Below, one piece after another: positions 44,345 to 53,557 of a stretch of 64,000 bases of DNA. The stretch is from Galbitalea sp036491035 (GTDB lineage: Bacteria > Actinomycetota > Actinomycetes > Actinomycetales > Microbacteriaceae): NCBI GenBank assembly GCA_036491035.1, contig DASXCU010000150.1:18759-82758 (forward strand), given 5' to 3'. Below the pieces are notes generated by a model, which did no database searches, was not told where the DNA came from, and saw only the letters and a program-made list of their open reading frames with translations. The stretch's first letter is position 1, and every line of letters begins with the position of its first letter. The translations under genes were made by a program, and so were the position numbers.

Positions 44345-45808
44345 ATGACACTCGTAACGACCGACAAGGCACCCAAGCAGGTTGCCATCAACGACATCGG
44401 ATCTGCTGAAGATTTCCTTGCCGCGGTCGAAAAGACCCTTAAGTTTTTCAATGACGGTGACCTCATCGAAGGAACCGTCGTCAAGATCGATCGTGACGAG
44501 GTTCTCCTCGACGTCGGTTACAAGACCGAGGGTGTAATCCCCTCTCGCGAACTTTCCATCAAGCACGACGTCGACCCAACCGAGGTCGTCAAGGTCGGCG
44601 ACCTGGTCGAGGCTCTCGTTCTCCAGAAGGAGGACAAGGAGGGTCGGCTCATCCTGTCCAAGAAGCGCGCCCAGTACGAGCGTGCGTGGGGTGACGTCGA
44701 GAAGATCAAGGATGCCGATGGCATCGTGACCGGTTCGGTCATCGAGGTCGTCAAGGGCGGCCTGATTGTCGACATCGGCCTCCGCGGCTTCCTGCCGGCG
44801 TCGCTCATCGAGCTTCGCCGCGTGCGCGACCTCACGCCGTACCTCGGCCAGGAGATCGAGGCGAAGATCCTCGAACTGGACAAGAACCGCAACAACGTCG
44901 TCCTCTCCCGTCGTGCACTGCTCGAGCAGACGCAGAGCGAGAGCCGCACCACGTTCCTCGGAAACCTCTCCAAGGGCCAGGTTCGCAAGGGTGTCGTCTC
45001 CTCGATCGTCAACTTCGGCGCGTTCGTCGACCTCGGCGGAGTGGATGGACTCGTCCACGTTTCCGAGCTTTCGTGGAAGCACATCGAGCACGCGTCCGAG
45101 GTTGTCGAGGTTGGCCAGGAGGTCACCGTCGAGATCCTCGAAGTGGACCTCGACCGCGAGCGCGTGTCGCTCTCGCTCAAGGCCACCCAGGAAGACCCGT
45201 GGCAGGTGTTCGCGCGTACGCACGCGATCGGCCAGGTTGCCCCCGGTAAGGTCACCAAGCTCGTTCCGTTCGGCGCGTTCGTTCGCGTGGCGGAGGGCAT
45301 CGAGGGCCTTGTCCACATCTCGGAGCTGTCCGGTAAGCACGTTGAGCTCGCCGAGCAGGTCGTCTCGGTCGGGGATGACGTGTTCGTCAAGGTCATCGAC
45401 ATCGACCTCGAGCGTCGCCGCATCTCGTTGAGCCTCAAGCAGGCCAACGAGGGCGTGGACCCCGACGGCACCGAGTTCGACCCGGCGCTGTACGGAATGC
45501 TCACCGAGTACGACGAGCAGGGCAACTACAAGTACCCGGACGGATTCGACCCGGAGACCAACGAGTGGCGCGACGGCTTCGAGACCCAGCGCGAGAAGTG
45601 GGAGCAGGACTACGCTGCCGCCCAGGCTCGCTGGGAGGCTCACAAGAAGCAGGTTGCGGCTGCGGCTCTCGAAGAGGACCAGCCCTCAACCGGTGTTCCG
45701 GCCGGCGCATCCTCGTTCTCGAGCGAGGACGCCGACTCGTCCACCGGCACACTTGCCGACGACGAGTCACTCGCCGCGCTTCGCGAGAAGCTCAGCTCCA
45801 GCAACTAG
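44345..45808 (+). CDS. rpsA: 30S ribosomal protein S1
   Basis: Binds mRNA upstream of start codons and helps load it on the 30S subunit. The 487-residue protein has four S1 repeats at about 36-106, 124-189, 210-278 and 295-364; the typical GFLPASL, GLVHVSEL and GLVHISEL cores are visible. Actinobacterial S1 usually has four repeats rather than six. The tail after about 365 is acidic and low in complexity. A strong terminator follows. Confidence 0.98.
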   Translation: MTLVTTDKAPKQVAINDIGSAEDFLAAVEKTLKFFNDGDLIEGTVVKIDRDEVLLDVGYKTEGVIPSRELSIKHDVDPTEVVKVGDLVEALVLQKEDKEGRLILSKKRAQYERAWGDVEKIKDADGIVTGSVIEVVKGGLIVDIGLRGFLPASLIELRRVRDLTPYLGQEIEAKILELDKNRNNVVLSRRALLEQTQSESRTTFLGNLSKGQVRKGVVSSIVNFGAFVDLGGVDGLVHVSELSWKHIEHASEVVEVGQEVTVEILEVDLDRERVSLSLKATQEDPWQVFARTHAIGQVAPGKVTKLVPFGAFVRVAEGIEGLVHISELSGKHVELAEQVVSVGDDVFVKVIDIDLERRRISLSLKQANEGVDPDGTEFDPALYGMLTEYDEQGNYKYPDGFDPETNEWRDGFETQREKWEQDYAAAQARWEAHKKQVAAAALEEDQPSTGVPAGASSFSSEDADSSTGTLADDESLAALREKLSSSN

Positions 45809-45822
45809 TTCGTTCACGAACT

Positions 45823-45858
45823 GGCCGGCGACCTTCGGGTTGCCGGCCATTTCGGTTT
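45823..45858 (+). terminator. Intrinsic terminator of rpsA
   Basis: GGCCGGCGACC (45823-45833), loop TTCG, and GGTTGCCGGCC (45838-45848) make an 11-base stem with one wobble pair and a stable UUCG tetraloop, followed by ATTTCGGTTT. A smaller hairpin AGTTCG/CGAACT with loop TTCA overlaps the rpsA stop codon just upstream. Confidence 0.9.
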
Positions 45859-45861
45859 AAG

Positions 45862-45867
45862 TAGGGT
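45862..45867 (+). promoter_or_regulatory. -10 element of a probable leaderless promoter (coaE)
   Basis: TAGGGT ends six bases before the coaE ATG at 45874. TTGCCG at 45840-45845, inside the rpsA terminator stem, lies 16 bases upstream and could serve as -35. Confidence 0.55.
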
Positions 45868-45873
45868 TGAGAT

Positions 45874-46479
45874 ATGAAGCTGATCGGGCTGACGGGCGGA
45901 ATTGCTTCGGGCAAATCGACGGTCGCGTCGAGGCTCGTCGAGCACGGCGCGGTGCTGGTCGATGCGGATGTGCTCGCGCGCGAGGTCGTCGAGCCGGGCA
46001 CCGCCGGGCTGGCCGCCATCCGGAAGGAATTCGGGGAGTCCGTTATTTCGCCGGACGGGTCGCTGAACCGCCCCGCACTCGGCGCGATCATCTTTTCGGA
46101 TACCGACAAGCGTGAGGCGCTGAACGCCATCACTCACCCTGCGATCTGGAAGCGTGGCAAGGAGCTGTTCGCGGACGCGGAGGCGAAGGACCCCGATGTG
46201 GTGATCGTGTACGACGTGCCGCTGCTCGCCGAGGCTGCGGCCGATCGCCCGATGAAGTTCGACGTGATCGTCGTCGTTCAGGCCGACATTGAGAAGCGTA
46301 TCGACCGGATGGTCGAGCTTCGTGGCATGAGCCGCGCCGAGGCGGACGGTCGCCTCCGAGCACAGGCGTCGGACGAGGATCGGCTGAGGTTCGCCGATGT
46401 GGTGATCGACAGCAATGGCACCCTCGATCAAACCCTCGACCAGGTCGACCGCCTCTGGGAGCGGTTCGCGAAGCACTGA
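45874..46479 (+). CDS. coaE: Dephospho-CoA kinase
   Basis: Last step of CoA synthesis, phosphorylating the 3'-hydroxyl of dephospho-CoA. The 201-residue protein has P-loop GGIASGKST at residues 8-16, DADVLAREVV, and the CoA-binding region VYDVPLLAEA. Actinobacterial CoaE often carries a C-terminal UPF0157 domain; this one has only the kinase domain. rpsA-coaE-uvrB order is typical. Confidence 0.98.
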   Translation: MKLIGLTGGIASGKSTVASRLVEHGAVLVDADVLAREVVEPGTAGLAAIRKEFGESVISPDGSLNRPALGAIIFSDTDKREALNAITHPAIWKRGKELFADAEAKDPDVVIVYDVPLLAEAAADRPMKFDVIVVVQADIEKRIDRMVELRGMSRAEADGRLRAQASDEDRLRFADVVIDSNGTLDQTLDQVDRLWERFAKH

Positions 46480-46496
46480 GTCGCTCGCGGCGCTCG

Positions 46497-46502
46497 TAGT
46501 GT
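46497..46502 (+). promoter_or_regulatory. -10 element of a probable leaderless promoter (SDR gene)
   Basis: TAGTGT ends six bases before the ATG at 46509. Confidence 0.5.
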
Positions 46503-46508
46503 GGACAC

Positions 46509-47486
46509 ATGATCACTCCCCAGAAGCCTCTCGGTTCCGGTTTTGGCGCTCGAAGCACCGCCGAGCAGGTGGTGGCCGGCATTGACCTGTCGGGCAGGCT
46601 CGCGATCGTGACGGGCGGCTATTCGGGGCTCGGGCTTGAGACCGTCCGTGCCCTGGCCGCCGCAGGAGCGGCCGTGGTGGTGCCCGCCCGCCGCCCGGAC
46701 CACGCGCGGCAGGTGCTGGACGACGCGGGCCTGTCGGTTGTCGAGGTCGAGAAGATGGACCTCGCCGACCTCGATACCGTCCACGAGTTCGCTACTGGAT
46801 TCCTCGACTCCCGCCGGAGCATCGACATCCTGATCGACAACGCCGCCGTGATGGCGTCACCCGAGAGTCGCGTCGGCGACGGCTGGGAGTCCCAGTTCGC
46901 GACGAACCATCTCGGCCACTACGTACTGGCCAACCGGCTCTGGCCGGCGCTGGTCGACGGCCGGGGAGCACGCGTTGTCGCTCTGACCTCCACCGGCCAC
47001 AAGCAGTCGGATATTCGATGGGACGACCCGCAGTTCACGACGGGCTACGACAAGTGGAAGGCGTACGGGCAGGCGAAGACGGCGGACAGCCTGTTCGCGA
47101 TCCAGCTGGATGCGCTCGGCGAACCGTTTGGGGTGCGGGCGTTCGCCGTCCACCCGGGCGGCATCATGACCGAGCTGCAGCGGCATCTCCCGAAGGAGGA
47201 GATGATCGCCGCGGGGTGGATGTCCGCGGACGGTTCCGTCAATGAGCGCTTTAAATCGCCGGAGCAGGGCGCCGCGACGTCTGTCTGGGCGGCCACCTCA
47301 CCCGAGCTCGCGGGAAGAGGCGGTGTCTACTGCGAGGACTGCGACATCGCCGAACTGACCGTACTGGGCAGCCCGGACGCTCGCATTCGGGGCGTCGAGC
47401 CGTACGCGATCAATCGGAATTCGGCAGCCCGACTGTGGGCACTTTCCGCGAGCCTGACGGGCGTGAACGCGTTCGAACCCGTATAG
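46509..47486 (+). CDS. Short-chain dehydrogenase/reductase
   Basis: A 325-residue oxidoreductase of the SDR superfamily. The NAD(P)-binding TGGYSGLG is at residues 35-42, NAAV follows, and the catalytic tetrad includes Ser in ALTSTGHK, Y186 and K190 (YGQAK). NH-LGHYVLANRL is the conserved helix. The sequence resembles retinol dehydrogenase-like/oxidoreductase SDRs, but no substrate can be assigned. It lies between coaE and uvrB with its own promoter-like hexamer. Confidence 0.92.
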   Translation: MITPQKPLGSGFGARSTAEQVVAGIDLSGRLAIVTGGYSGLGLETVRALAAAGAAVVVPARRPDHARQVLDDAGLSVVEVEKMDLADLDTVHEFATGFLDSRRSIDILIDNAAVMASPESRVGDGWESQFATNHLGHYVLANRLWPALVDGRGARVVALTSTGHKQSDIRWDDPQFTTGYDKWKAYGQAKTADSLFAIQLDALGEPFGVRAFAVHPGGIMTELQRHLPKEEMIAAGWMSADGSVNERFKSPEQGAATSVWAATSPELAGRGGVYCEDCDIAELTVLGSPDARIRGVEPYAINRNSAARLWALSASLTGVNAFEPV

Positions 47487-47517
47487 GTCCCGCCCTGCGC
47501 GTGTCGTAGGCGCTGCC

Positions 47518-47523
47518 TAAGCT
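47518..47523 (+). promoter_or_regulatory. -10 element of a probable leaderless promoter (uvrB)
   Basis: TAAGCT ends six bases before the uvrB ATG at 47530. The intervening bases are GGAGGT, so a ribosome site on a longer transcript is also possible. Confidence 0.45.
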
Positions 47524-47529
47524 GGAGGT

Positions 47530-49620
47530 ATGCAGCCCACTCGTGTCGTTCGACCGTTCGAGGTCATCAGCGAGTACGTCCCGAGCGGCGACCAGCCCCA
47601 GGCGATCGCCGAACTGGCGGGGCGAATCAACGCGGGCGAGACCGATGTCGTGCTGCTGGGTGCGACCGGAACCGGAAAGTCGGCGACGACGGCCTGGCTG
47701 ATCGAGCAGGTTCAGCGGCCAACCCTCGTTCTCGCGCACAACAAGACGCTGGCGGCGCAACTCGCCAACGAGTTCCGCGAACTCATGCCCAACAACGCGG
47801 TCGAGTACTTCGTGAGCTATTACGACTACTACCAGCCCGAGGCGTACGTCCCGCAGACGGACACCTTCATCGAGAAGGACTCGTCGATCAACGCCGAGGT
47901 TGAGCGGCTCCGGCACTCGACGACCAACTCGCTCCTGTCCCGTCGCGATGTCATCGTGGTCTCGACCGTGTCCTGCATCTACGGCCTCGGTGCGGCAGAG
48001 GAATACCTGGGTGCGATGGTCGCGCTCCAAGTGGGCGATCGGGTCGGTCGGGACTTCCTCATCCGGCAGTTCGTGAATATGCAGTACCAGCGCAACGACG
48101 TCGACTTCTCCCGTGGCAAGTTCCGCGTCCGCGGCGACACCATCGAGATCATTCCCGTCTACGAGGAGCACGCCATTCGCGTCGAGCTCTTCGGCGACGA
48201 GATCGAAGCCATCTATGCGCTGCACCCGCTCACCGGCGAGGTACTGAAGAAGATCGATTCGGTCTCCGTGTTCCCGGCAACCCACTACGCGGCCAGCACC
48301 GAAACGATGCGCAAGGCGATTGTCACCATCAAGGTGGAGCTCAAGGAGCGCCTCGCCGAGCTGGAGCGCCAGGGCAAGCTGCTCGAGGCGCAGCGCCTGC
48401 GGATGCGCACCACCTTCGACATCGAGATGATGGAGCAGATCGGCTTCTGCAGCGGCATCGAGAACTACTCGCGTCACATCGACGGCCGGGCTCCGGGCGA
48501 GGCGCCGAACTGCCTCCTCGACTACTTCCCCGAGGACTTCCTCGTGGTCATCGACGAGTCGCACGTCACGGTGCCGCAGATCGGAGCGATGTACGAGGGC
48601 GACGCCTCCCGCAAGCGCACGCTCGTCGAGCACGGCTTCCGGCTTCCCAGCGCACTCGATAACCGGCCGCTCAAGTGGGAAGAGTTCCTCGACCGGGTGG
48701 GACAGAAGGTCTACCTGTCGGCCACGCCCGGACGGTACGAGCAGAGCGTGACGGACTCGATGGTCGAGCAAATCATCCGTCCGACCGGCCTCGTCGACCC
48801 CCAGATCGTTGTGAAACCGTCGAAGGGGCAGATCGACGACCTGCTGGAGCAGATTCGCCTCCGTGTCGAGCGCAACGAACGTGTCCTGGTCACGACCCTG
48901 ACAAAGAAGATGGCCGAGGAGCTCACGGACTTCCTCGGCGAGGCCGGCGTTCGAGTGCGCTACCTGCACTCCGATGTGGACACGCTTCGCCGGGTCGAGC
49001 TGCTGACCGAGTTGCGCCAGGGCGTGTACGACGTGCTGGTCGGTATCAACCTGCTGCGAGAAGGGCTCGACCTTCCCGAGGTGTCGCTCGTCGCCATCCT
49101 GGACGCGGACAAGGAGGGCTTCCTGCGCTCCTCCACGTCGCTCATCCAGACGATCGGTCGTGCGGCTCGCAACGTTTCCGGCGAGGTGCACATGTACGCC
49201 GACAAGCTCACCGACTCGATGGCGCAGGCGATAGATGAGACGAATCGGCGTCGTGAGAAGCAGGTCGAGTACAACCGGGAGCGCGGCGTCGATCCGCAGC
49301 CGCTGCGGAAGAAGATCGCCGACATCACCGACGCCCTCCTGCGCGAGGGCGCAGACACCGCCGAGCTGCTCGGATCCGGGCGCGGCGGCAGGGACGGCAA
49401 GAAGCGGTCGCCAACACCGAACCTCCGAACGGATACCGGGTTCGCGGGCCTCGCTGCGGCTGGCGGCAACGACCTCGAGTCAATCATCGCCGACCTCAAC
49501 GAGCAGATGCTGCAAGCCGCAGGGGAGCTCAAGTTCGAGCTCGCGGCACGGCTCCGGGATGAGGTCTCCGACCTCAAGAAGGAGCTTCGTCAGATGGTCG
49601 CGGCCGGGCACCTTCAATAA
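47530..49620 (+). CDS. uvrB: Excinuclease ABC subunit B
   Basis: DNA damage verification subunit of nucleotide excision repair. The 696-residue protein has Walker A GATGTGKS (about 44-51), the beta-hairpin region with YYDYYQPEAYVPQTDTFIEKD, helicase motifs including IDESHVT and GINLLREGLDLPEVSLVAI, and a C-terminal UVR domain (about 655-690; DLNEQMLQAAGELKFELAAR) that binds UvrC. All three uvr genes are within 8 kb here. Confidence 0.99.
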   Translation: MQPTRVVRPFEVISEYVPSGDQPQAIAELAGRINAGETDVVLLGATGTGKSATTAWLIEQVQRPTLVLAHNKTLAAQLANEFRELMPNNAVEYFVSYYDYYQPEAYVPQTDTFIEKDSSINAEVERLRHSTTNSLLSRRDVIVVSTVSCIYGLGAAEEYLGAMVALQVGDRVGRDFLIRQFVNMQYQRNDVDFSRGKFRVRGDTIEIIPVYEEHAIRVELFGDEIEAIYALHPLTGEVLKKIDSVSVFPATHYAASTETMRKAIVTIKVELKERLAELERQGKLLEAQRLRMRTTFDIEMMEQIGFCSGIENYSRHIDGRAPGEAPNCLLDYFPEDFLVVIDESHVTVPQIGAMYEGDASRKRTLVEHGFRLPSALDNRPLKWEEFLDRVGQKVYLSATPGRYEQSVTDSMVEQIIRPTGLVDPQIVVKPSKGQIDDLLEQIRLRVERNERVLVTTLTKKMAEELTDFLGEAGVRVRYLHSDVDTLRRVELLTELRQGVYDVLVGINLLREGLDLPEVSLVAILDADKEGFLRSSTSLIQTIGRAARNVSGEVHMYADKLTDSMAQAIDETNRRREKQVEYNRERGVDPQPLRKKIADITDALLREGADTAELLGSGRGGRDGKKRSPTPNLRTDTGFAGLAAAGGNDLESIIADLNEQMLQAAGELKFELAARLRDEVSDLKKELRQMVAAGHLQ

Positions 49621-49660
49621 CCGTTCGGCATCCTTTCCGTTGCGGGTGCTGGCACAGAAT

Positions 49661-49666
49661 TAGAGT
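49661..49666 (+). promoter_or_regulatory. -10 element of a probable leaderless promoter (lipoprotein gene)
   Basis: TAGAGT ends six bases before the GTG at 49673. Confidence 0.5.
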
Positions 49667-49672
49667 CGTCGC

Positions 49673-50548
49673 GTGAGCATCCAACGCCGGCGCGGCATCG
49701 AGAGAACCGTCTCGCTCGTCGTCGGCGCACTTCTCGCGGCCGGCGTCCTGGCCGGATGCGCTGCCGCGCCAAGCGCGCAGACGGCGCTCCCCGCCGGGGT
49801 GAACGTGAGCCTGTTCCAGAACCGGTCGGACTTTCCGATCCGGCACCTGGAGGTGCAGGTGCACAACACGACGAAGCACGTTGTCACGCTGCGGTCCGGA
49901 AGTTTCGCTTCGACCTTCTTTGCGAGACCGGTCCAGATGCAGTATCTGCCCTACGACCTGGCGCCGGGGGACGAAATCGCCTTTCCTGTCGCCCTCCCGG
50001 CCGCTGCCTGCGACACTCCGAAACCTGCCCCGCGAGTCACGGTCGACTTCACGGATTCGACCGGTAAGGGAAGCGCGACCGTCACCCCGAGGGTCCTGTA
50101 CAACACGCTGAACGAGATCCACTCGCACGATTGCGCGCAGGCGACGTTCGAGAAGGTGGTGAAGATCACCCCGGGGCCTAAGGTCACGTGGGCGAAGGAC
50201 GCCAGCGGTGCGCTCGTCTCGCACCTCGACATGGACTTCACACCGACCGGTGCCCCGGGAACGGTCACGCTCAACTCGATCGATGAGACGACCCTCTTCG
50301 AGATGTCGCTCAACACGACCTACCCGCTGGTGCTGTCGGCGAAGTCGGCGCCCCTTCACCTGACACTGACCGTGACACCGAGTCGCTGCGAAACCCACGC
50401 GCTCAGCGAAGACAAGATCGGCACCGTTGTGCCCTTTCACGTGAAGACGGCCGACTACTCGAACGGATACTTCGGCCTGGTGCTCAGCAACACGCTGAAG
50501 TTCGAGTACTACCACTACTTCTCGCTCGCCTGCGGCTATCCGGGCTAG
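49673..50548 (+). CDS. Putative lipoprotein of unknown function
   Basis: A 291-residue exported protein. The N-terminus has arginines, a hydrophobic segment and the lipobox VLAGC, with C29 as the lipidated residue, so it should be anchored on the outer face of the membrane after Lgt/Lsp processing. The remainder looks beta-rich, with four cysteines in the mature part. No family was recognised. It separates uvrB from uvrA, but a role in repair is unlikely for an exported protein. Confidence 0.8.
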   Translation: MSIQRRRGIERTVSLVVGALLAAGVLAGCAAAPSAQTALPAGVNVSLFQNRSDFPIRHLEVQVHNTTKHVVTLRSGSFASTFFARPVQMQYLPYDLAPGDEIAFPVALPAAACDTPKPAPRVTVDFTDSTGKGSATVTPRVLYNTLNEIHSHDCAQATFEKVVKITPGPKVTWAKDASGALVSHLDMDFTPTGAPGTVTLNSIDETTLFEMSLNTTYPLVLSAKSAPLHLTLTVTPSRCETHALSEDKIGTVVPFHVKTADYSNGYFGLVLSNTLKFEYYHYFSLACGYPG

Positions 50549-50600
50549 CCCGCCAAGTCTCGCGGTGAGCGAACGACCAACCCGATGTCGGTGGCTTCCG

Positions 50601-50606
50601 TAGACT
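50601..50606 (+). promoter_or_regulatory. -10-like element before uvrA
   Basis: TAGACT ends seven bases before the uvrA GTG at 50614, one base more than the common spacing seen in this window. Confidence 0.45.
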
Positions 50607-50613
50607 ATAGAGA

Positions 50614-53517
50614 GTGTCGATTTCATCCGTCCCCGGCTCCTCGAAGCTCAGCGCTTCTGCACTAAAAGTCCGCGGTGCACGTGTTCACAATCTGAAAAAC
50701 GTGGACCTCGAAATCCCGCGTGATTCGCTCGTCGTATTTACGGGGCTTTCCGGCTCGGGAAAGTCATCGCTCGCATTCGACACCATCTTCGCCGAGGGAC
50801 AGCGCCGCTACGTCGAGTCACTCTCCGCGTACGCCCGGCAGTTTCTCGGCCAGGTCGATCGACCGGACGTGGACTTCATCGAGGGTCTGAGTCCCGCCGT
50901 CTCGATCGACCAGAAATCGACCAACCGCAACCCGCGGTCCACGGTCGGCACCATCACCGAGATCTACGACTACATGCGCCTCCTCTGGGCGCGTATCGGG
51001 GTTCCGCACTGTCCAATCTGTGGCGAGAAAATCGAGCGCCAGACCGTACAGCAGATCGCCGACCAGCTCATGACGCTGACGCCGGGTACCCGATACCAGG
51101 TCGTGAGCCCCGTCATCTCGCAGAAGAAGGGCGAATTCGTCGACCTCTTCCAGTCGCTTGCCGCGAGTGGCTATTCGCGCGCGATCGTCGACGGCGAGCA
51201 GATCCAGCTCAGCGAACCTCCGACACTCAAGAAGCAGTACAAGCACGACATCGCCGTCATCGTCGACCGGCTCGTGGCGGCCGACGACATCCTGACGAGA
51301 CTCACCGATTCGCTCGAGACGGCGCTGCGCCTGACGGACGGGCTCGTCGCCATCAACTTTGTGGACGAGGAGGGTGACGCCGCCTGGCGCAACTTCTCCG
51401 AGAAGCTGTCGTGTCCGAACGGGCATCCGCTGCAGCTGACCGAGATCGAGCCGCGCACGTTCTCCTTCAACGCGCCCTTTGGCGCCTGCCCGGAGTGCTC
51501 CGGTCTCGGCACGAAGATGACCGTCGACGCCGAACTCCTGATCGCGGACGATTCGGTAAGCCTCCGCGACGGAGTCATCCTGCCATGGGCGCAGGCGGGC
51601 AAGGGAGTCGCGCAGTACTTCGAACGCCTGCTCCAGGGTCTCGCGGACGACCTGAACTTCTCGCTGGACACCCCGTGGGGCGAGTTGTCACCCGAGATTC
51701 AGGACGCCATCCTCAACGGAAACAACTTCGAGGTCACGGTTCGCTGGCGCAACCGCTTCGGCCGCGAGATGAAGTACACCACCGGCTTCGAGGGCGTCAT
51801 TCCCTACATTCAGCGCAAGAACCTCGAGGCCGAGTCTGAGTGGTCGAAGCAGCGCTACCTGAGCTACCTCCGCGAGACGCCCTGCCCCGTGTGCAACGGT
51901 AAGCGGCTTCGCCCGGAAGTACTGGCGGTGACGATCAACGACTTCTCGATCTCGGATGTCTGTGAGTTGAGTCTCGTCCGCACGCAGGAGTTTATGGCGG
52001 CCCTGACTCTCACCGACCGCGAGGCGCACATCGCGGCGGCGGTTCTTCGCGAGGTGCGGCTTCGCCTCGAGTTCCTCATCGAGGTGGGCCTGAGCTACCT
52101 GGACCTCGCCCGTGCGGCAGCAACGCTGAGCGGTGGAGAGGCCCAGCGAATCCGGCTGGCGACCCAGATCGGCTCCGGGCTGACGGGTGTTCTCTATGTG
52201 CTGGATGAGCCGAGCATCGGGCTCCACCAACGGGACAACCGTCGTCTGATCGAGACGCTCGTGAAGCTGAAGAATCTCGGGAACACCCTCATCGTGGTCG
52301 AACATGACGAGGACACCATCCGCACCGCAGACTGGGTCGTCGACATCGGTCCGGGCGCGGGTGAACTCGGTGGCGAGGTCGTCCACTCCGGTTCGTACGA
52401 ATCCCTGCTAGACAACACTCGGTCACTCACCGGCGACTACCTGTCCGGCCGGCTCGAGATCGAAACCCCGGGGCGCCGTCGTCCGACCGATCCGGATCGC
52501 CAGCTCACAGTGTTCGGGGCGAAGGCGAACAATCTGCGGAACGTGGATGTCAGCTTCCCGCTCGGCGTATTCACCGCGGTCACCGGCGTGAGCGGATCCG
52601 GCAAGTCGTCGCTTGTCAACGACATCCTGTACAAGGTGCTCGCGAACGAACTCAATGGTGCGCGCCAGATCCCCGGGCGCCACACGCGCGTCACCGGTCT
52701 CGAGCTGCTCGACAAGGTCGTGCACGTCGACCAGGCGCCGATCGGACGCACTCCGCGGTCCAACCCGGCGACGTATACGGGTGTCTTCGACAAGATCCGG
52801 ACACTCTTCTCGGAGACGGCGGAGGCGAAGGCTCGCGGCTACCTGCCGGGTCGTTTCAGCTTCAACGTCAAGGGCGGTCGCTGCGAGAACTGCGCTGGCG
52901 ACGGAACGATCACCATCGAGATGAACTTCCTTCCCGACGTGTATGTCGCCTGCGAGGTCTGCGGGGGTGCGCGCTACAACCGCGACACCCTGACCGTGCA
53001 CTACAAGGGCAAGAACATCGCCGAGGTCCTCGACATGCCGATCGCCGAGGCCGCCGATTTCTTCGAGGCGATCTCGAGCATCCACCGCTACCTGAAGACG
53101 CTGGTCGAGGTCGGACTCGGTTACGTCCGGCTCGGGCAGAGCGCGACGACGCTGTCCGGCGGCGAGGCGCAGCGCGTCAAACTCGCGACCGAACTGCAGC
53201 GTCGGGCGACCGGCAAGAGCGTCTACGTTCTCGACGAGCCGACGACGGGACTGCACTTCGAAGACGTGCGTAAGCTGCTGCTGGTGCTGAACGGCCTCGT
53301 CGACAAGGGCAACACGGTCATCGTGATCGAGCACAACCTCGACGTCATCAAGTCCGCGGACTGGATCGTGGACCTCGGTCCCGAGGGCGGCGCGGGCGGT
53401 GGCGAAGTTGTCGTCGTCGGAACGCCGGAAGAGGTGGCCGATAACCCCGACAGCCACACGGCCACGTTCCTTCGCGAGATACTGAGCCCGGCGCTGCTCG
53501 CGAGTGCCAGCAACTAG
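50614..53517 (+). CDS. uvrA: Excinuclease ABC subunit A
   Basis: Damage-sensing ATPase of nucleotide excision repair. The 967-residue protein carries two ABC ATPase modules: Walker A GLSGSGKSS (about 44-52) and GVSGSGKSS (about 653), with signature TLSGGEAQRIRLA in the first and TLSGGEAQRVKLA in the second. Zinc-binding cysteines are seen in CPICGEK and in CENCAGDG with CEVCGG. The GTG start is supported by the hexamer upstream. uvrC begins 40 bases later. Confidence 0.99.
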   Translation: MSISSVPGSSKLSASALKVRGARVHNLKNVDLEIPRDSLVVFTGLSGSGKSSLAFDTIFAEGQRRYVESLSAYARQFLGQVDRPDVDFIEGLSPAVSIDQKSTNRNPRSTVGTITEIYDYMRLLWARIGVPHCPICGEKIERQTVQQIADQLMTLTPGTRYQVVSPVISQKKGEFVDLFQSLAASGYSRAIVDGEQIQLSEPPTLKKQYKHDIAVIVDRLVAADDILTRLTDSLETALRLTDGLVAINFVDEEGDAAWRNFSEKLSCPNGHPLQLTEIEPRTFSFNAPFGACPECSGLGTKMTVDAELLIADDSVSLRDGVILPWAQAGKGVAQYFERLLQGLADDLNFSLDTPWGELSPEIQDAILNGNNFEVTVRWRNRFGREMKYTTGFEGVIPYIQRKNLEAESEWSKQRYLSYLRETPCPVCNGKRLRPEVLAVTINDFSISDVCELSLVRTQEFMAALTLTDREAHIAAAVLREVRLRLEFLIEVGLSYLDLARAAATLSGGEAQRIRLATQIGSGLTGVLYVLDEPSIGLHQRDNRRLIETLVKLKNLGNTLIVVEHDEDTIRTADWVVDIGPGAGELGGEVVHSGSYESLLDNTRSLTGDYLSGRLEIETPGRRRPTDPDRQLTVFGAKANNLRNVDVSFPLGVFTAVTGVSGSGKSSLVNDILYKVLANELNGARQIPGRHTRVTGLELLDKVVHVDQAPIGRTPRSNPATYTGVFDKIRTLFSETAEAKARGYLPGRFSFNVKGGRCENCAGDGTITIEMNFLPDVYVACEVCGGARYNRDTLTVHYKGKNIAEVLDMPIAEAADFFEAISSIHRYLKTLVEVGLGYVRLGQSATTLSGGEAQRVKLATELQRRATGKSVYVLDEPTTGLHFEDVRKLLLVLNGLVDKGNTVIVIEHNLDVIKSADWIVDLGPEGGAGGGEVVVVGTPEEVADNPDSHTATFLREILSPALLASASN

Positions 53518-53557
53518 TACCCGGTATCCCCGGGTCGAGAGCAAGGGTTCCTAGGTC

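Noticed and set aside
47465..47490. GAACGCGTTC with overlapping GTTCGAAC near the end of the SDR gene, a possible SOS (LexA) box for uvrB
   Set aside because: The actinobacterial LexA site needs GAAC-N4-GTTC. Here the half-sites are two bases apart, and the sequence also lies in coding DNA of the SDR gene.
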